Shown: positions 7,285-15,887, numbered from the stretch's first letter. The stretch is DNA of 23,006 bases from JACMLD01 sp039915085 (GCA_039915085.1 JBDSOC010000168.1:1-23006), one strand, 5' to 3'. Program-made: numbers and translations. The notes: a model not told the origin generated them from the letters alone.

Positions 7285-7305
7285 AGAGGAAAAAGTGAAA
7301 AAACT

Positions 7306-8403
7306 TTACCTGACGCCATTCAGTTTTTTTATAAGATTTACTTCATCTTCACGGTAGGGTGTGCCATCCTTTTTAAAAATATCATGAAACCATTCTATTG
7401 GCTGACTACCATCTGCAAGTGGTGTATCCCAGGCATAAATCGTATTTGTTTTACCATCAACAAAACCCCAGTTAATGGCCCCCACATTTTCCTTCTTCAG
7501 CATCGGGAGAATAGTAGCAAAACGGCTGTTGCGTGTACGTGCCATGTATTCTGTACAGATAAGCGGTTTACCACTTGCCTTTAATAATGAAATAACCCGC
7601 TGGTGCAAAGGCAGCTCTTCATAATTATGATAGGTAATTACATCAGAATTATTCATCTGAAAAACGTTCAGCTGTTCAAGATCCCATGCCCAAAGCCCGG
7701 CGCTTACCGGCTGATCAGGATTTACCGTTCTTGCCCATTCAAATATTTTTGAGAGCAATGGCAATGTAGTATTTCCTTTTCCGCTGTTGCCCGGCTCATT
7801 GTATAAATCCCATAATAAAATACGTTTGTCATGTGCGAAACTGCCCAATACATCTTTTACATATTTTTCCAGTGCCGGAAAATTGGCACTGTCAGCAGAA
7901 GCAGGCTGACCTGGATCCTGCACCCAGCCCGAATTGTGCATCCCTGTTTTAGGTCCTGGCTGCGTACCTTCTTTAGGTTCTTTATTCCAGCAATCATCAA
8001 AAAAAACAAACATCGGTTGTATATGGTGTTTATCAGCAATGGCTAAAAACTGATCTACCCGTTTTTTAAATCCCCCGGGATCCTGTTTCCATGCAAGAGA
8101 ATGCAAAAAAACACGCATCGTATTAAACCCGATATTTTCGGCCCAACCCAGTTCCTTATCAATAGTAGCGGGATCAAAAGTTGACGCCTGCCACATTTCC
8201 AATTGATTAATAGCACTTGCCGGTATATAATTAGCGCCGGTTAGCCATTTGTGTGTTACATACCACGCATTTGCTTTTTCTGCTGTCCATACTTTACCCG
8301 GCGCAGTAACTTCAGCAATTGGCTTTTTATTTTTTTGTGCCTGTACACAATTTATTGCAATCAATAATAATAGAAAGAGGCAGGGTTTGAAGCGTAGGTT
8401 CAT
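7306..8403 (-). CDS. secreted clan GH-A glycoside hydrolase (cellulase-like, family uncertain)
   Basis: This 365-residue protein has a signal peptide at residues 1-22 (hydrophobic LFLLLLIAI, ending V-Q-A-Q). The remainder is a TIM-barrel hydrolase: W-L-T-G-A-N-Y-I-P near the start, FNTMRVFLHSLAWKQDP, FVFFDDCW, HNSGWVQDPG, then LLWDLYNEPGN with the probable acid/base Glu203, TYHNYEE, and PLICTEYMAR with the probable nucleophile Glu285 at the end of the next conserved strand. NEP plus a later TEY glutamate is the standard clan GH-A pair. Proteins of this type are widely annotated as cellulase or 1,4-beta-xylanase, but the motifs do not let me name a GH family. It follows the GH43 gene by 45 bases on the same strand and is probably the last enzyme of the operon. 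Substrate specificity is unknown; the PUL context suggests plant side-chain glycans. Confidence 0.85.
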   Translation of the reverse strand: MNLRFKPCLFLLLLIAINCVQAQKNKKPIAEVTAPGKVWTAEKANAWYVTHKWLTGANYIPASAINQLEMWQASTFDPATIDKELGWAENIGFNTMRVFLHSLAWKQDPGGFKKRVDQFLAIADKHHIQPMFVFFDDCWNKEPKEGTQPGPKTGMHNSGWVQDPGQPASADSANFPALEKYVKDVLGSFAHDKRILLWDLYNEPGNSGKGNTTLPLLSKIFEWARTVNPDQPVSAGLWAWDLEQLNVFQMNNSDVITYHNYEELPLHQRVISLLKASGKPLICTEYMARTRNSRFATILPMLKKENVGAINWGFVDGKTNTIYAWDTPLADGSQPIEWFHDIFKKDGTPYREDEVNLIKKLNGVR

Positions 8404-8448
8404 TTGATATTTATTGAAATGTAAATTTTATTTTTTGTACCGCTGTTA

Positions 8449-9486
8449 TTAGTTTCTTATAACCACAGGCCATCCATTTTTATATTCTACCGGGCTTATA
8501 CATAAAACCCGCGCGTCACCTTTGCCAGTCACTTTCTTTTTTACATCGACCGCATGATATGCTATCCATATTTCCCCTTTATCATCCCTGAAAATTGAAT
8601 TGTGTCCCGGTTCTGTTAATACATTGTCCTTTTCAAGTATTACGCTGCTGCCGCTTGTATTTACTTCACCCATCCTGGTATAAGGTCCCATAGCATTGTC
8701 TGCCCTGGCCACCATTACAGCGTAACTGGCTTTATCCCCGCAACAGTTATCTCCTGAATAATAGAGATAATATTTTCCACCAGCATAATCCAACCAAGCA
8801 CCTTCCAGTAAAATAGTATATTTTTTTTCTTTTCCGGGCCACACGAGTGGAGTTGCTACAGATGCCGGTTTAAAACTTTTCCAGTCATCGCTGAGTTCCT
8901 GCACTTTTATTGGCTGAAAGCCAGAACCCCAGTACAATAATTTCTTTTTGGTTGCCGGATCAATAAGCGCCATGGGATCTATATTGACAAAACCAACTCC
9001 GCAAATTAAAGGCGACCCTTTATCAGTAAATGGACCGGTGGGAGCATCAGCAAAAGCAACTCCAATACATTTATCAGTAGCCGTATCGTTTGATTTTGCA
9101 CTGAAAAACAATACGTATTTTTTTATACCTGCATCATAGATAACATGGGGCGCCCAGAAATCCTGTGTGTTACTCGCCCATACCGGCTTTTGGGGTAAGG
9201 CATCATTTTCCATCTTCCAGTTTTGCAGATCAGTGGATGAAGCTACCTGGATATTCCACATAACACCATTCACAGATGATTGTGTAGCATATCCGTAATA
9301 TTTACCGTTTGCATGTATAATCGTAGGATCCGGGAAATCTTTGTCCATTACCGGGTTATGTAAAGCCCATCTGTTTGTTCCCGGAACAGTACGTTGCGCC
9401 GAACAGGAAAATGCAGCAAATAATACCAGTAAGAAAAACCAGTTTCTGCTGTTTGCAATAAATATATTGTATACTTTTCTTCGCAC
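8449..9486 (-). CDS. GH43 glycoside hydrolase (arabinanase/arabinofuranosidase/xylosidase type), copy 1
   Basis: This 345-residue five-bladed propeller hydrolase shows the complete GH43 triad: general base Asp53 in F-P-D-P-T, pKa modulator Asp170 in NIDPMAL, and general acid Glu228 in LLEGAWL. Other conserved parts are TQDFWAPHV, GKYYLYYSGDNC, the usual late histidine His295 (EPGHNSI), and the terminal IAYHAVD. The N-terminus has a hydrophobic core (residues 16-26) ending A-F-S-C-S-A-Q, so it could be a lipoprotein (Cys28) or be cleaved after SA. GH43 members act on arabinan, arabinoxylan or xylo-oligosaccharides by inversion; the exact activity is not readable. It is the downstream of two GH43 genes and is not a recent duplicate: the two share only family motifs. 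It is separated from the small unknown gene by 66 bases holding a 10-base palindrome (9542-9551). Confidence 0.93.
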   Translation of the reverse strand: MRRKVYNIFIANSRNWFFLLVLFAAFSCSAQRTVPGTNRWALHNPVMDKDFPDPTIIHANGKYYGYATQSSVNGVMWNIQVASSTDLQNWKMENDALPQKPVWASNTQDFWAPHVIYDAGIKKYVLFFSAKSNDTATDKCIGVAFADAPTGPFTDKGSPLICGVGFVNIDPMALIDPATKKKLLYWGSGFQPIKVQELSDDWKSFKPASVATPLVWPGKEKKYTILLEGAWLDYAGGKYYLYYSGDNCCGDKASYAVMVARADNAMGPYTRMGEVNTSGSSVILEKDNVLTEPGHNSIFRDDKGEIWIAYHAVDVKKKVTGKGDARVLCISPVEYKNGWPVVIRN

Positions 9487-9552
9487 TTTTTATTTAATAG
9501 TAAATAGATTAAATGCTTTTGCTAAACAAATAACAATGTATAGCCATGGCTG

Positions 9553-10197
9553 TTACAGTTGTTGCACAAGGTCAATGACATCCTGCCTCTTTGTAAAATT
9601 TGTATTATTCTTTTTTACTAATTCATTTATTTTTTCTTTTTTATCCGGCATGGCTGTAATCAATTGCTTTGCAGAATTTACCTTTTGATATTTCCCATCT
9701 TTAAAAATCCAATACACACTGCCCAATACCACCTGGAAACCGTCCGGCAATTTGAGACTGTATGCTCCGCCACTTTGTATAAGTGATTTTACAGCGGGAG
9801 ATGCGGTAGTTACTGAAGACATTCCATAACCTATATCACTACCCGGCTCTTTAACAGTGCAGGTATATTCAAGAAACAAAGGCCAGGCTCTGCTTGTAAG
9901 CAACTCATAAAATCCATGGTTAACGGGTACAAACTTCCTGTCCAGTATAAAAACCGTATCCACTTTTTCCGGATTGGCCAGTGCCAGGTATTGTCCCGGG
10001 GACGATTCAAACACTATTTCTTTGCTTAATACATTATAATTAAGCATCGTTTCATCAACACTCCCATTTTTTTGCTGCACCTTTCCTTTGCTGAATGAAG
10101 AAAATACATAGTGTGACAATGCTACTGCTTCCTGCGCATATACATTCGTCCCTGTAAGAAAAAGCAGTAACAGTATATATATTTTTACGCGCATCAT
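9553..10197 (-). CDS. small secreted protein of unknown function in enzyme operon
   Basis: This 214-residue protein is not recognised as a named enzyme. A clear signal peptide spans residues 1-21 (VKIYILLLLFLTG, ending V-Y-A-Q). The mature part is mixed beta, with FVPVNHGFYELLT and PLFLEYTCTVKEPG in the middle. The C-terminal helical tail (YWIFKDGKYQKVNSAKQLI, then LPDKK-like AMPDKKEKINELVKKN and TKRQDVIDLVQQL) resembles a tail I recognise from small secreted proteins of Chitinophagaceae that lack assigned function. No catalytic motif is evident. The gene starts two bases after the stop of the glutaminase A-like gene, so the two are translated together, which suggests a role in the same process, for example an accessory or binding protein. 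ATG codons 1 and 2 are adjacent, and either could be used. Confidence 0.75.
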   Translation of the reverse strand: MMRVKIYILLLLFLTGTNVYAQEAVALSHYVFSSFSKGKVQQKNGSVDETMLNYNVLSKEIVFESSPGQYLALANPEKVDTVFILDRKFVPVNHGFYELLTSRAWPLFLEYTCTVKEPGSDIGYGMSSVTTASPAVKSLIQSGGAYSLKLPDGFQVVLGSVYWIFKDGKYQKVNSAKQLITAMPDKKEKINELVKKNNTNFTKRQDVIDLVQQL

Positions 10198-10199
10198 AC

Positions 10200-12665
10200 T
10201 TACTTTTTAAGCTTTTGTTCCAGCATTTTTATAAAATAGCCGCCTACCACACTTCTTGCCTGGAAGCCCACCATTTTACCGTCTGTTGTTTCATGCCAGT
10301 CGCTTAGTGGTACCCGTGAGCTTGTTTCTGTGGCATATTTATAAACAGGGTTTATCAATGCCTGAAAATCGTTGTCGTTATTTGCCAGTACGGAACTCCA
10401 TAAAATCCAGTCAGACTTGGTATATGTTTTCCTGCTATCCAGCGGCAGGCCGAACTCATTTTGTTTGGTAAGATAAAATTTCACTTCTTTGTCATACACT
10501 TCTTTCCGGAACAAATCAAGACCTAAGACTTTATCCCAGACAATATTATACTTCTGGCTCCAGGTGCCATTCTTATCAAAAGTTAATGCATAGTGATCAC
10601 CTTCATCGCACATCTCCTCCCACCTGATCGCCATATCTTTAGCAATTGTTCTGTATTTCGTTGCAGTTGCTTTATCGCCCAGCATCTCTGCCATCATTGC
10701 GTAACCGCCAATGCCAACAATGGCTTTTGCGGAAAGATTGGCGTTGCGTGCAAGATGCCCCGCAAAATCATCTGTACATAACTGATTGGCCGGGTCAAAG
10801 CCTTCTTTTACCAGGTAATCCGTCCAGGCCGTTAGCGTAGTCCAATGTTTCTTTGCATAATCAGCATTGCCTTCTGCTTTGGTAATCGCAGCTGCCAGGA
10901 TGGTCATGTTTCCAGATTCTTCTACCGGCATGCCCTCGCCATAATCTTCGCCATTGGCCAATGGATATTTTCCCAAATCATGCGCGGCAAAAGGCTTTAT
11001 CCATTTACCACTCTCACTGTAATAGAAGATACCATTGAGCATACCTTTTAACAAATCAGGATTGTACAAAAGGTATAAAGGTGCTGAAGGGTAGGTAATA
11101 TCAACTGTATTAATTGAGCCGTTGCTGTAATTTTCTTTGGAGAGAAACAATATTTCCCCCTGCGGGCTTTTCAACAATTTATGCGCGGCTATACTTTGGC
11201 GGTAGGCAAGTTCGCACAGGCGGGCATATTTCTCCCCGCCTGCTTTTACGGCATCTGTATGCAATTGCTGGTTGAAAGCCTCACATCTTTTTATCACATC
11301 CGCATAACCGGTAGCGGCCTGTGATAACTGCTGTTCTATTGTAGTTCCGGGTTGCAATTTCCACCATGCTTTCAGGTTTTGATTAAAATACTGAATGGCA
11401 TACAGATCATCATACCCTATCAAAAAAAGCTGTTCTTTCCCAGCAGGGTCCACTTTGCCCAGGTTAACAATGCTGTTCAGTGTAAAATGTTTACCAATAC
11501 TCGAACTGGTAGCTGGTTGCGTAAATGATTGCGACATACTGCGGGATGGTGAAACCGATTGCAATACACCCGCCGCGACAGGCACTGCTACATACATATA
11601 ACCCCAGTCAATCCGCAGATCATCGCCTTTTTTCTGCAACATGGGTTGTGCTACTGTACCCGCTTTCAAAATAGAAAGTCCTCTAGCTATATATTTTTCT
11701 GCTTTTATTTCCTGTGAAGCTGTATTGGTTGCAATATCAGTAGATGCCCCAAAATACAATTGTACATCATGGGCAGCACCATCATTTGATTTTACTGCGG
11801 CATTAATATAAGTAACAGGTCTTGATAATAAATTCAGGTCGCTGGTTAATAAAGGGGATGTAAAACTAAGCGTAAGATCTGTTTTACCGCATGTGAAAGT
11901 ATATATAGTCTGGGTAGCATTAAGTGTTACAGATTTTTGATCAGCAATCGAAACAGCAGCTTCTTTTGCTTCATCCGGTTCTTCAACAATACCAGCATCC
12001 AGCTTTGCACCACCGGCAGTATTCTCTACATGAACAGCCAGTATATTTTTACCTTTTTTAATTTTTTGTTTAACGACATCACTGATAGGCAGATAAATAA
12101 ATTTGCCCGACCATCCCTTTTTTTCATAAATGCTTTCGCCATTCAGGTATACTTCTACATTGTCATCATGCTGCAGTTTTAGAAACAATTTTTTAAACGC
12201 AGTACTATTTACTGTAAATGACCTGCGTATCCATATGTCTTTGGTTTTCCAGATGGTTTTGTCAACAGATTTACTATCACCAAATGGCGCCAGGCCTTTT
12301 TTCCATTTGCTGTCATTAAAAGAAAAATTATTCCAGTCAGCAGCTGGTTTCGTTTCAGTATAGGCTGCTTCATAATTCACTTCATCGCCTGCAGGCAAAA
12401 TTGTTTTATACGTTTTTTCTTTATCGCCTAAAAAGCGGTACATGCTGCCATCAACTTTTATAAGTCCTATGAGCGAGTGATCCGTACCCGTCCAGTGTTT
12501 GGTAGTGGATGCAGTTAAAAGATCGGTTGTTGACCAGATACTAAAATAAGGATCATGTGTAACCAATGGATAAGCCGGTGCCCTGAACTGCTGTGCAGCA
12601 ACCATGCAATAAACGAATGCAATGCCTGCTGTAACTATAATTTTCTTCATCTGTTGTTTTTTCAT
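10200..12665 (-). CDS. glutaminase A-family (DUF4964/5127/4965/1793) secreted protein, probable PUL hydrolase
   Basis: This 821-residue protein has a signal peptide (residues 1-25, ending V-A-A-Q-Q; Met6 is an alternative start). Order of parts: FRAPAYPLVTHDPYFSIWS (DUF4964-like, 27-95), an inserted galactose-binding-like beta sandwich (about 105-225, with DWNNFSFNDSKW, WIRRSF, LKLQHDDNVEVYLNGE, GKNILAVHVEN), a DUF5127-like region (235-410), then DUF4965 and DUF1793 helical regions with YRQSIAAHKLL, LFLSKENYSNGSINTVD, MPVEESGNM (579-587), TDDFAGHLARNANLSAKA, and SDWHETTDGKMVGFQARSVVGG (788-809). The family is named for fungal glutaminase A, but its repeated occurrence in PULs and the alpha/alpha-barrel-like C-terminal part suggest a glycan substrate here; that is inference. 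It lies two bases before the small secreted protein gene and 10 bases after GH43. Confidence 0.88.
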   Translation of the reverse strand: MKKQQMKKIIVTAGIAFVYCMVAAQQFRAPAYPLVTHDPYFSIWSTTDLLTASTTKHWTGTDHSLIGLIKVDGSMYRFLGDKEKTYKTILPAGDEVNYEAAYTETKPAADWNNFSFNDSKWKKGLAPFGDSKSVDKTIWKTKDIWIRRSFTVNSTAFKKLFLKLQHDDNVEVYLNGESIYEKKGWSGKFIYLPISDVVKQKIKKGKNILAVHVENTAGGAKLDAGIVEEPDEAKEAAVSIADQKSVTLNATQTIYTFTCGKTDLTLSFTSPLLTSDLNLLSRPVTYINAAVKSNDGAAHDVQLYFGASTDIATNTASQEIKAEKYIARGLSILKAGTVAQPMLQKKGDDLRIDWGYMYVAVPVAAGVLQSVSPSRSMSQSFTQPATSSSIGKHFTLNSIVNLGKVDPAGKEQLFLIGYDDLYAIQYFNQNLKAWWKLQPGTTIEQQLSQAATGYADVIKRCEAFNQQLHTDAVKAGGEKYARLCELAYRQSIAAHKLLKSPQGEILFLSKENYSNGSINTVDITYPSAPLYLLYNPDLLKGMLNGIFYYSESGKWIKPFAAHDLGKYPLANGEDYGEGMPVEESGNMTILAAAITKAEGNADYAKKHWTTLTAWTDYLVKEGFDPANQLCTDDFAGHLARNANLSAKAIVGIGGYAMMAEMLGDKATATKYRTIAKDMAIRWEEMCDEGDHYALTFDKNGTWSQKYNIVWDKVLGLDLFRKEVYDKEVKFYLTKQNEFGLPLDSRKTYTKSDWILWSSVLANNDNDFQALINPVYKYATETSSRVPLSDWHETTDGKMVGFQARSVVGGYFIKMLEQKLKK

Positions 12666-12675
12666 GTCAATTATT

Positions 12676-13710
12676 TTATTCTGCGGGAATGGTAAGCGCT
12701 AACCCTTCTTTTACGGGAATTCCAAAATTTGGTGTACCATCTTTATTCCATGTAAACCGTTGTGCCCTGGGCGATCTTTTATTGCCACACCCATCACCGG
12801 GATTACTATTGGCATGGTATAATATCCAGTTTTCCTTTCCATTGGGTGAGACAAAAAAAGAATTGTGCCCGGTAGCATACACAGAATTAACAGGTGATTG
12901 TTTAAAAACAGGTTCTGGTGTTTTTATCCATGCAGTAGAATCCAGCAGATCATTACTTCCCGTAAAACGAATTTGCCCAAGTGCATAAGCATCCGTCCAG
13001 CAGGCACTGGCAGAGTAAATTATAAACAAATCCGCACCATGCACAAGCGCCTGCGGACCTTCGTTTACATTAATATGCGGAGGCGTTTCACTTTTTAAAT
13101 CGCCTATTTTCTCCCAATCATAAACAGGTGTGCTGATCCGTACACGCCCGCCGTCAATGGTCCACGGGTTTTTCATTTTTGCAATATAAATATCCTGTTC
13201 TCCATTGCTGGCACCTTCCCAACCCGACCAAACCATGTACAATTGTTTTCTGTATTCAAACACATCTCCGTCAATCGCCCATTTGTCTGATGCATCTGTT
13301 ATTTTACCTTTCATTATCCATTCACCTTTCATGGGATCTGCAGATGCGTTTTCCAGCACATAGAGGCGGTGGTTTCTATTACTGCCATCGTCAGCGGCAA
13401 AATAAGCATACCATTTTCCCTGGAGGAATAAAACCTCCGGTGCCCATAATTCTTTTGAATATGCGGTACCGGGAGGTGGCGTATAAATAGTTACATGTTC
13501 TGCAGTTTTAAGATCTGCCAGGCTTTTGGCTTTCCAGAGGCCGATGCGGTTACCCAATGTGTGTGTGTAATAATAGTATCCATCTTTATAAAAGGAATAT
13601 GGATCAGGACCGGATGGAAGCAATGGATTGGTAAATGTATTGGCTGGCTGCGCTGTCATGCAGGCGCAGAAAAAAAATAATCCTGGAAATAATGACAAAA
13701 AATTTTTCAC
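12676..13710 (-). CDS. GH43 glycoside hydrolase, probable alpha-L-arabinofuranosidase, copy 2
   Basis: This 344-residue protein has a signal peptide (residues 1-20, hydrophobic FPGLFFFCAC, ending M-T-A-Q) and a complete GH43 triad: Asp36 in SGPDPYSFYKDGYYYY, Asp147 in AIDGDVFEY, and Glu217 in NVNEGPQALVH. Further landmarks are KELWAPEVLF, YMVWSGWEG, and the late histidine His282 in ATGHNSFF, then ILYHANSNPG. The pattern is that of the arabinofuranosidase branch of family 43, with NEGP rather than LEGA as the acid motif, so it differs from the other GH43 gene in this operon. Translation begins at GTG (13710-13708); the frame above it hits a stop within five codons, so no earlier ATG exists. 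It starts after a 107-base gap holding the heptad repeat and ends 10 bases before the glutaminase A-like gene. Confidence 0.92.
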   Translation of the reverse strand: MKNFLSLFPGLFFFCACMTAQPANTFTNPLLPSGPDPYSFYKDGYYYYTHTLGNRIGLWKAKSLADLKTAEHVTIYTPPPGTAYSKELWAPEVLFLQGKWYAYFAADDGSNRNHRLYVLENASADPMKGEWIMKGKITDASDKWAIDGDVFEYRKQLYMVWSGWEGASNGEQDIYIAKMKNPWTIDGGRVRISTPVYDWEKIGDLKSETPPHINVNEGPQALVHGADLFIIYSASACWTDAYALGQIRFTGSNDLLDSTAWIKTPEPVFKQSPVNSVYATGHNSFFVSPNGKENWILYHANSNPGDGCGNKRSPRAQRFTWNKDGTPNFGIPVKEGLALTIPAE

Positions 13711-13760
13711 ACTATATAAAATTATATGCCGCTGGTAAAAACGGCTTCTATTAATTTTAT
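13711..13760. other. AT-rich stretch with two small inverted repeats before GH43 copy 2
   Basis: Between the heptad repeat and the GTG start are the inverted repeats ATATA-AAAT-TATAT (about 13712-13725) and GCCG-N10-CGGC (about 13728-13745). Both are short; they may contribute to a promoter, processing site or weak terminator. No convincing TTTG/TAnnTTTG promoter was found here. Confidence 0.3.
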
Positions 13761-13809
13761 CTTACCACTTATTACTTACAACTTAATACTCATCACTTAA
13801 CACTTACAA
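13761..13809. repeat. seven tandem degenerate heptanucleotides
   Basis: Seven contiguous 7-base units fill these 49 bases; the plus-strand consensus is CTTANNA (mRNA strand TNNTAAG). Units in order: CTTACCA, CTTATTA, CTTACAA, CTTAATA, CTCATCA, CTTAACA, CTTACAA. Six match the consensus at all fixed positions; the fifth differs at one. The run starts nine bases after the DUF1680 stop codon. Because seven is not a multiple of three, its TAA triplets block all three frames of the transcribed strand. Similar heptad repeats are known from cyanobacteria (short tandemly repeated repetitive sequences) and I believe also from Bacteroidota intergenic DNA. Confidence 0.85.
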
Positions 13810-13817
13810 AAGCCCTC

Positions 13818-15887
13818 CTATTCTACCACCGGGAAGGCAGATATCCTTAATCTTGCCCCACCCATGGGCACCAGTTTGAGCGCAACAGCTGTTTCTTCTG
13901 TATGCACCGGGCTTTGCGGCAATACGGCGCACAATCCAAACTGATCAATCATCCACGACGGTATCTGTTTTCCCTTAGTGGTTAATGTTATGGGAGCAGC
14001 CGCATTTGTAAAAGGGTTATTGTCTTTTGGCCATTCATTCTTTGTAACAGTAATTGATTTTTCAGGTGTCTCTTTGTTAATCAGTAAGCCATAATTCCAC
14101 GCTGCACCCGCGTGAATCTCATAGGAAGGCCATTTCTTTTCATCCACATTCTCCTGCCATTTGGAATCGCCTACTGCTGTTTCAGTACTATTTTTACTGA
14201 TGTACTCCTCAGGTATGTCTAAAGAAAATGTAAGCGGGCCATAGTTTATACTCACGCTGCTTTTATTGGCTGCCCACTCCCTTACTTTCAGTTCCATCGG
14301 CAATTCCAGCTTTATTTTATCGCCATTTTTCCAGCTGCCACTCAATACAATATAACTGGCCGGTGTAACCGTAATTTTCATTTTCCGGCCGTTGACATAA
14401 GCAACCGGGTTTTTACACCATGCGGGAACACGCAGGTAAAGTGGAAAAGAAACCTGGTGGGCCAATGCTACACTGAAATTAACTTCTTCCTCAAAAGGAT
14501 ATTTTGTTTTTTCTATAATGGTTACTTCGGTACCATCTCCTGCTTTGGCGGTTATGCTGCCTTCGGTATAAAATTGCGCAGCGAGACCATTATCAGGAGT
14601 AGCCATCCATGTATTCTCTGCATAATACACCCAACCAGCAGCATGGTTATGCTGGCAGCAACGGCTGCTGAAAGGGTTCATCATTAAAAACGGACCTGCA
14701 TTATCAATACCCGGTGCATGATTTTTTGCATCATTCAGCACCATATTGGGCGCTGTTAAATAGCGCAGTGATCTGTAGTCGGGCATAAATGCCGCAGGAA
14801 AAGTATTGAACGCAACATCTTCACAATTATCTGCCCATTGGTTATCCCCTGTAAAGCGAAGCAGCATCTGGTCGCTGGTCATTTGCTCAACCATACCGCA
14901 GGTCTCCACCGCCTGCCGTGGATCATCATATCCCTTTCGTGAATTCTCATCACCTCCCCACATGCCACCCGGCACCTGGCCGTATATATTTCTTACCAGT
15001 TTAAAATTATTATAAGTAGCATCCCGATCAGCAACATTTTTACTTTGTAAATAATAAGTGGCAGGTTCACGAAAACATTGTGCAATATTTACATTGTGCC
15101 AGTTTGGTAAATTATTTTTCTGACGCCAGTCTGCTGTATTGTGATCAATTTTTGTTGCCAAATCAAGTAACCATTTTTCACCCGTACGGTTATATAACCA
15201 GTATACACTGTAAAGATTATCTCCTCCCCTGCTTTTTTCCCAATAGTCTTCCAGGAAATTTTCATCTGGAATAGTTAACTCCCATTTAAAATACCTGCTC
15301 ATAAATTTTAATACCCGCGCGTCGTTGCTGTATTCATAATAAGACTGAAGACACCATAACATTGGCATGTTAGTCCATAGATCCCGGTTCCCTTTTGGCA
15401 TTGCCAGCGGACCGAAATCACCGCTTTCCCGCTGGTTATTCAGTACAAATTCAATCCAGAACCTGGCTTCTTTGATCATATTCTTATCGCCCAGCATGTA
15501 CCCTATATTGGCATATCCTTTCAGCCAGTAAGGCAATTCTTCCCATCCATATTTCCCGATGCCTTCTTTGTTTAACCAGGCATTATCTTTCTTAGACAGC
15601 CAGATGCTTATCTCACCTAAATGCCCTGTAAGTCCATCGCGCTGCAGCTCCAGTTGTTTCTTTAACCAGCCACCCGGTTTAAAAGCAGTAACCGGCAATT
15701 TTGTAAAATACTCCCTTAGCAAGGGCGCTTTATTAGCAGTATAGAAATTATTGGAAAAATTATTAGAAAGGTCTCCTGAAGTTATAACTGATGCCTGTAT
15801 TTTTTGCGCTGATAATTTTGCTGAACATACAATCAACAAAAATATAATCAGCCACCAGTTTTTCCGTATTACAGTTGTTGCAATCAT
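13818..15887 (-). CDS. DUF1680 beta-L-arabinofuranosidase (GH127/GH146 type)
   Basis: This 689-residue protein has a signal peptide (residues 1-27, WWLIIFLLIVC core, ending L-S-A-Q). The body is an alpha/alpha barrel with KPGGWLKKQLELQRDGLTGHL, YWLKGYANIGYMLGD, NLYSVYWLYNRTGEKW and HNVNIAQ, followed by beta domains. The cysteine-dependent active site of HypBA1-type enzymes is intact: Glu328 and Cys330 in VETCGMVEQ and the pair Cys410-Cys411 in SSRCCQHNHAAGW correspond to the zinc-thiolate set Glu338, Cys340, Cys417, Cys418 of HypBA1, with Cys410 the likely nucleophile. Glu314 (GGDENSRKG) is the likely acid/base. Known members remove beta-L-arabinofuranose from hydroxyproline-linked arabinans or pectin. 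DUF1680 now spans several GH families, so GH127 versus GH146 is left open. It follows GH2 by 100 bases and is the best pointer to an L-arabinose substrate for this PUL. Confidence 0.93.
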   Translation of the reverse strand: MIATTVIRKNWWLIIFLLIVCSAKLSAQKIQASVITSGDLSNNFSNNFYTANKAPLLREYFTKLPVTAFKPGGWLKKQLELQRDGLTGHLGEISIWLSKKDNAWLNKEGIGKYGWEELPYWLKGYANIGYMLGDKNMIKEARFWIEFVLNNQRESGDFGPLAMPKGNRDLWTNMPMLWCLQSYYEYSNDARVLKFMSRYFKWELTIPDENFLEDYWEKSRGGDNLYSVYWLYNRTGEKWLLDLATKIDHNTADWRQKNNLPNWHNVNIAQCFREPATYYLQSKNVADRDATYNNFKLVRNIYGQVPGGMWGGDENSRKGYDDPRQAVETCGMVEQMTSDQMLLRFTGDNQWADNCEDVAFNTFPAAFMPDYRSLRYLTAPNMVLNDAKNHAPGIDNAGPFLMMNPFSSRCCQHNHAAGWVYYAENTWMATPDNGLAAQFYTEGSITAKAGDGTEVTIIEKTKYPFEEEVNFSVALAHQVSFPLYLRVPAWCKNPVAYVNGRKMKITVTPASYIVLSGSWKNGDKIKLELPMELKVREWAANKSSVSINYGPLTFSLDIPEEYISKNSTETAVGDSKWQENVDEKKWPSYEIHAGAAWNYGLLINKETPEKSITVTKNEWPKDNNPFTNAAAPITLTTKGKQIPSWMIDQFGLCAVLPQSPVHTEETAVALKLVPMGGARLRISAFPVVE

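Noticed and set aside
9542..9551. Palindrome AGCCATGGCT after the small secreted gene
   Set aside because: At ten bases with no T-run or repeat elsewhere, it is too short to claim as terminator or operator.
8449..13710. The two GH43 genes as a recent tandem duplication
   Set aside because: They differ in acid motif (LEGA versus NEGP) and share only family-level residues, and three genes' worth of unrelated sequence lies between them.
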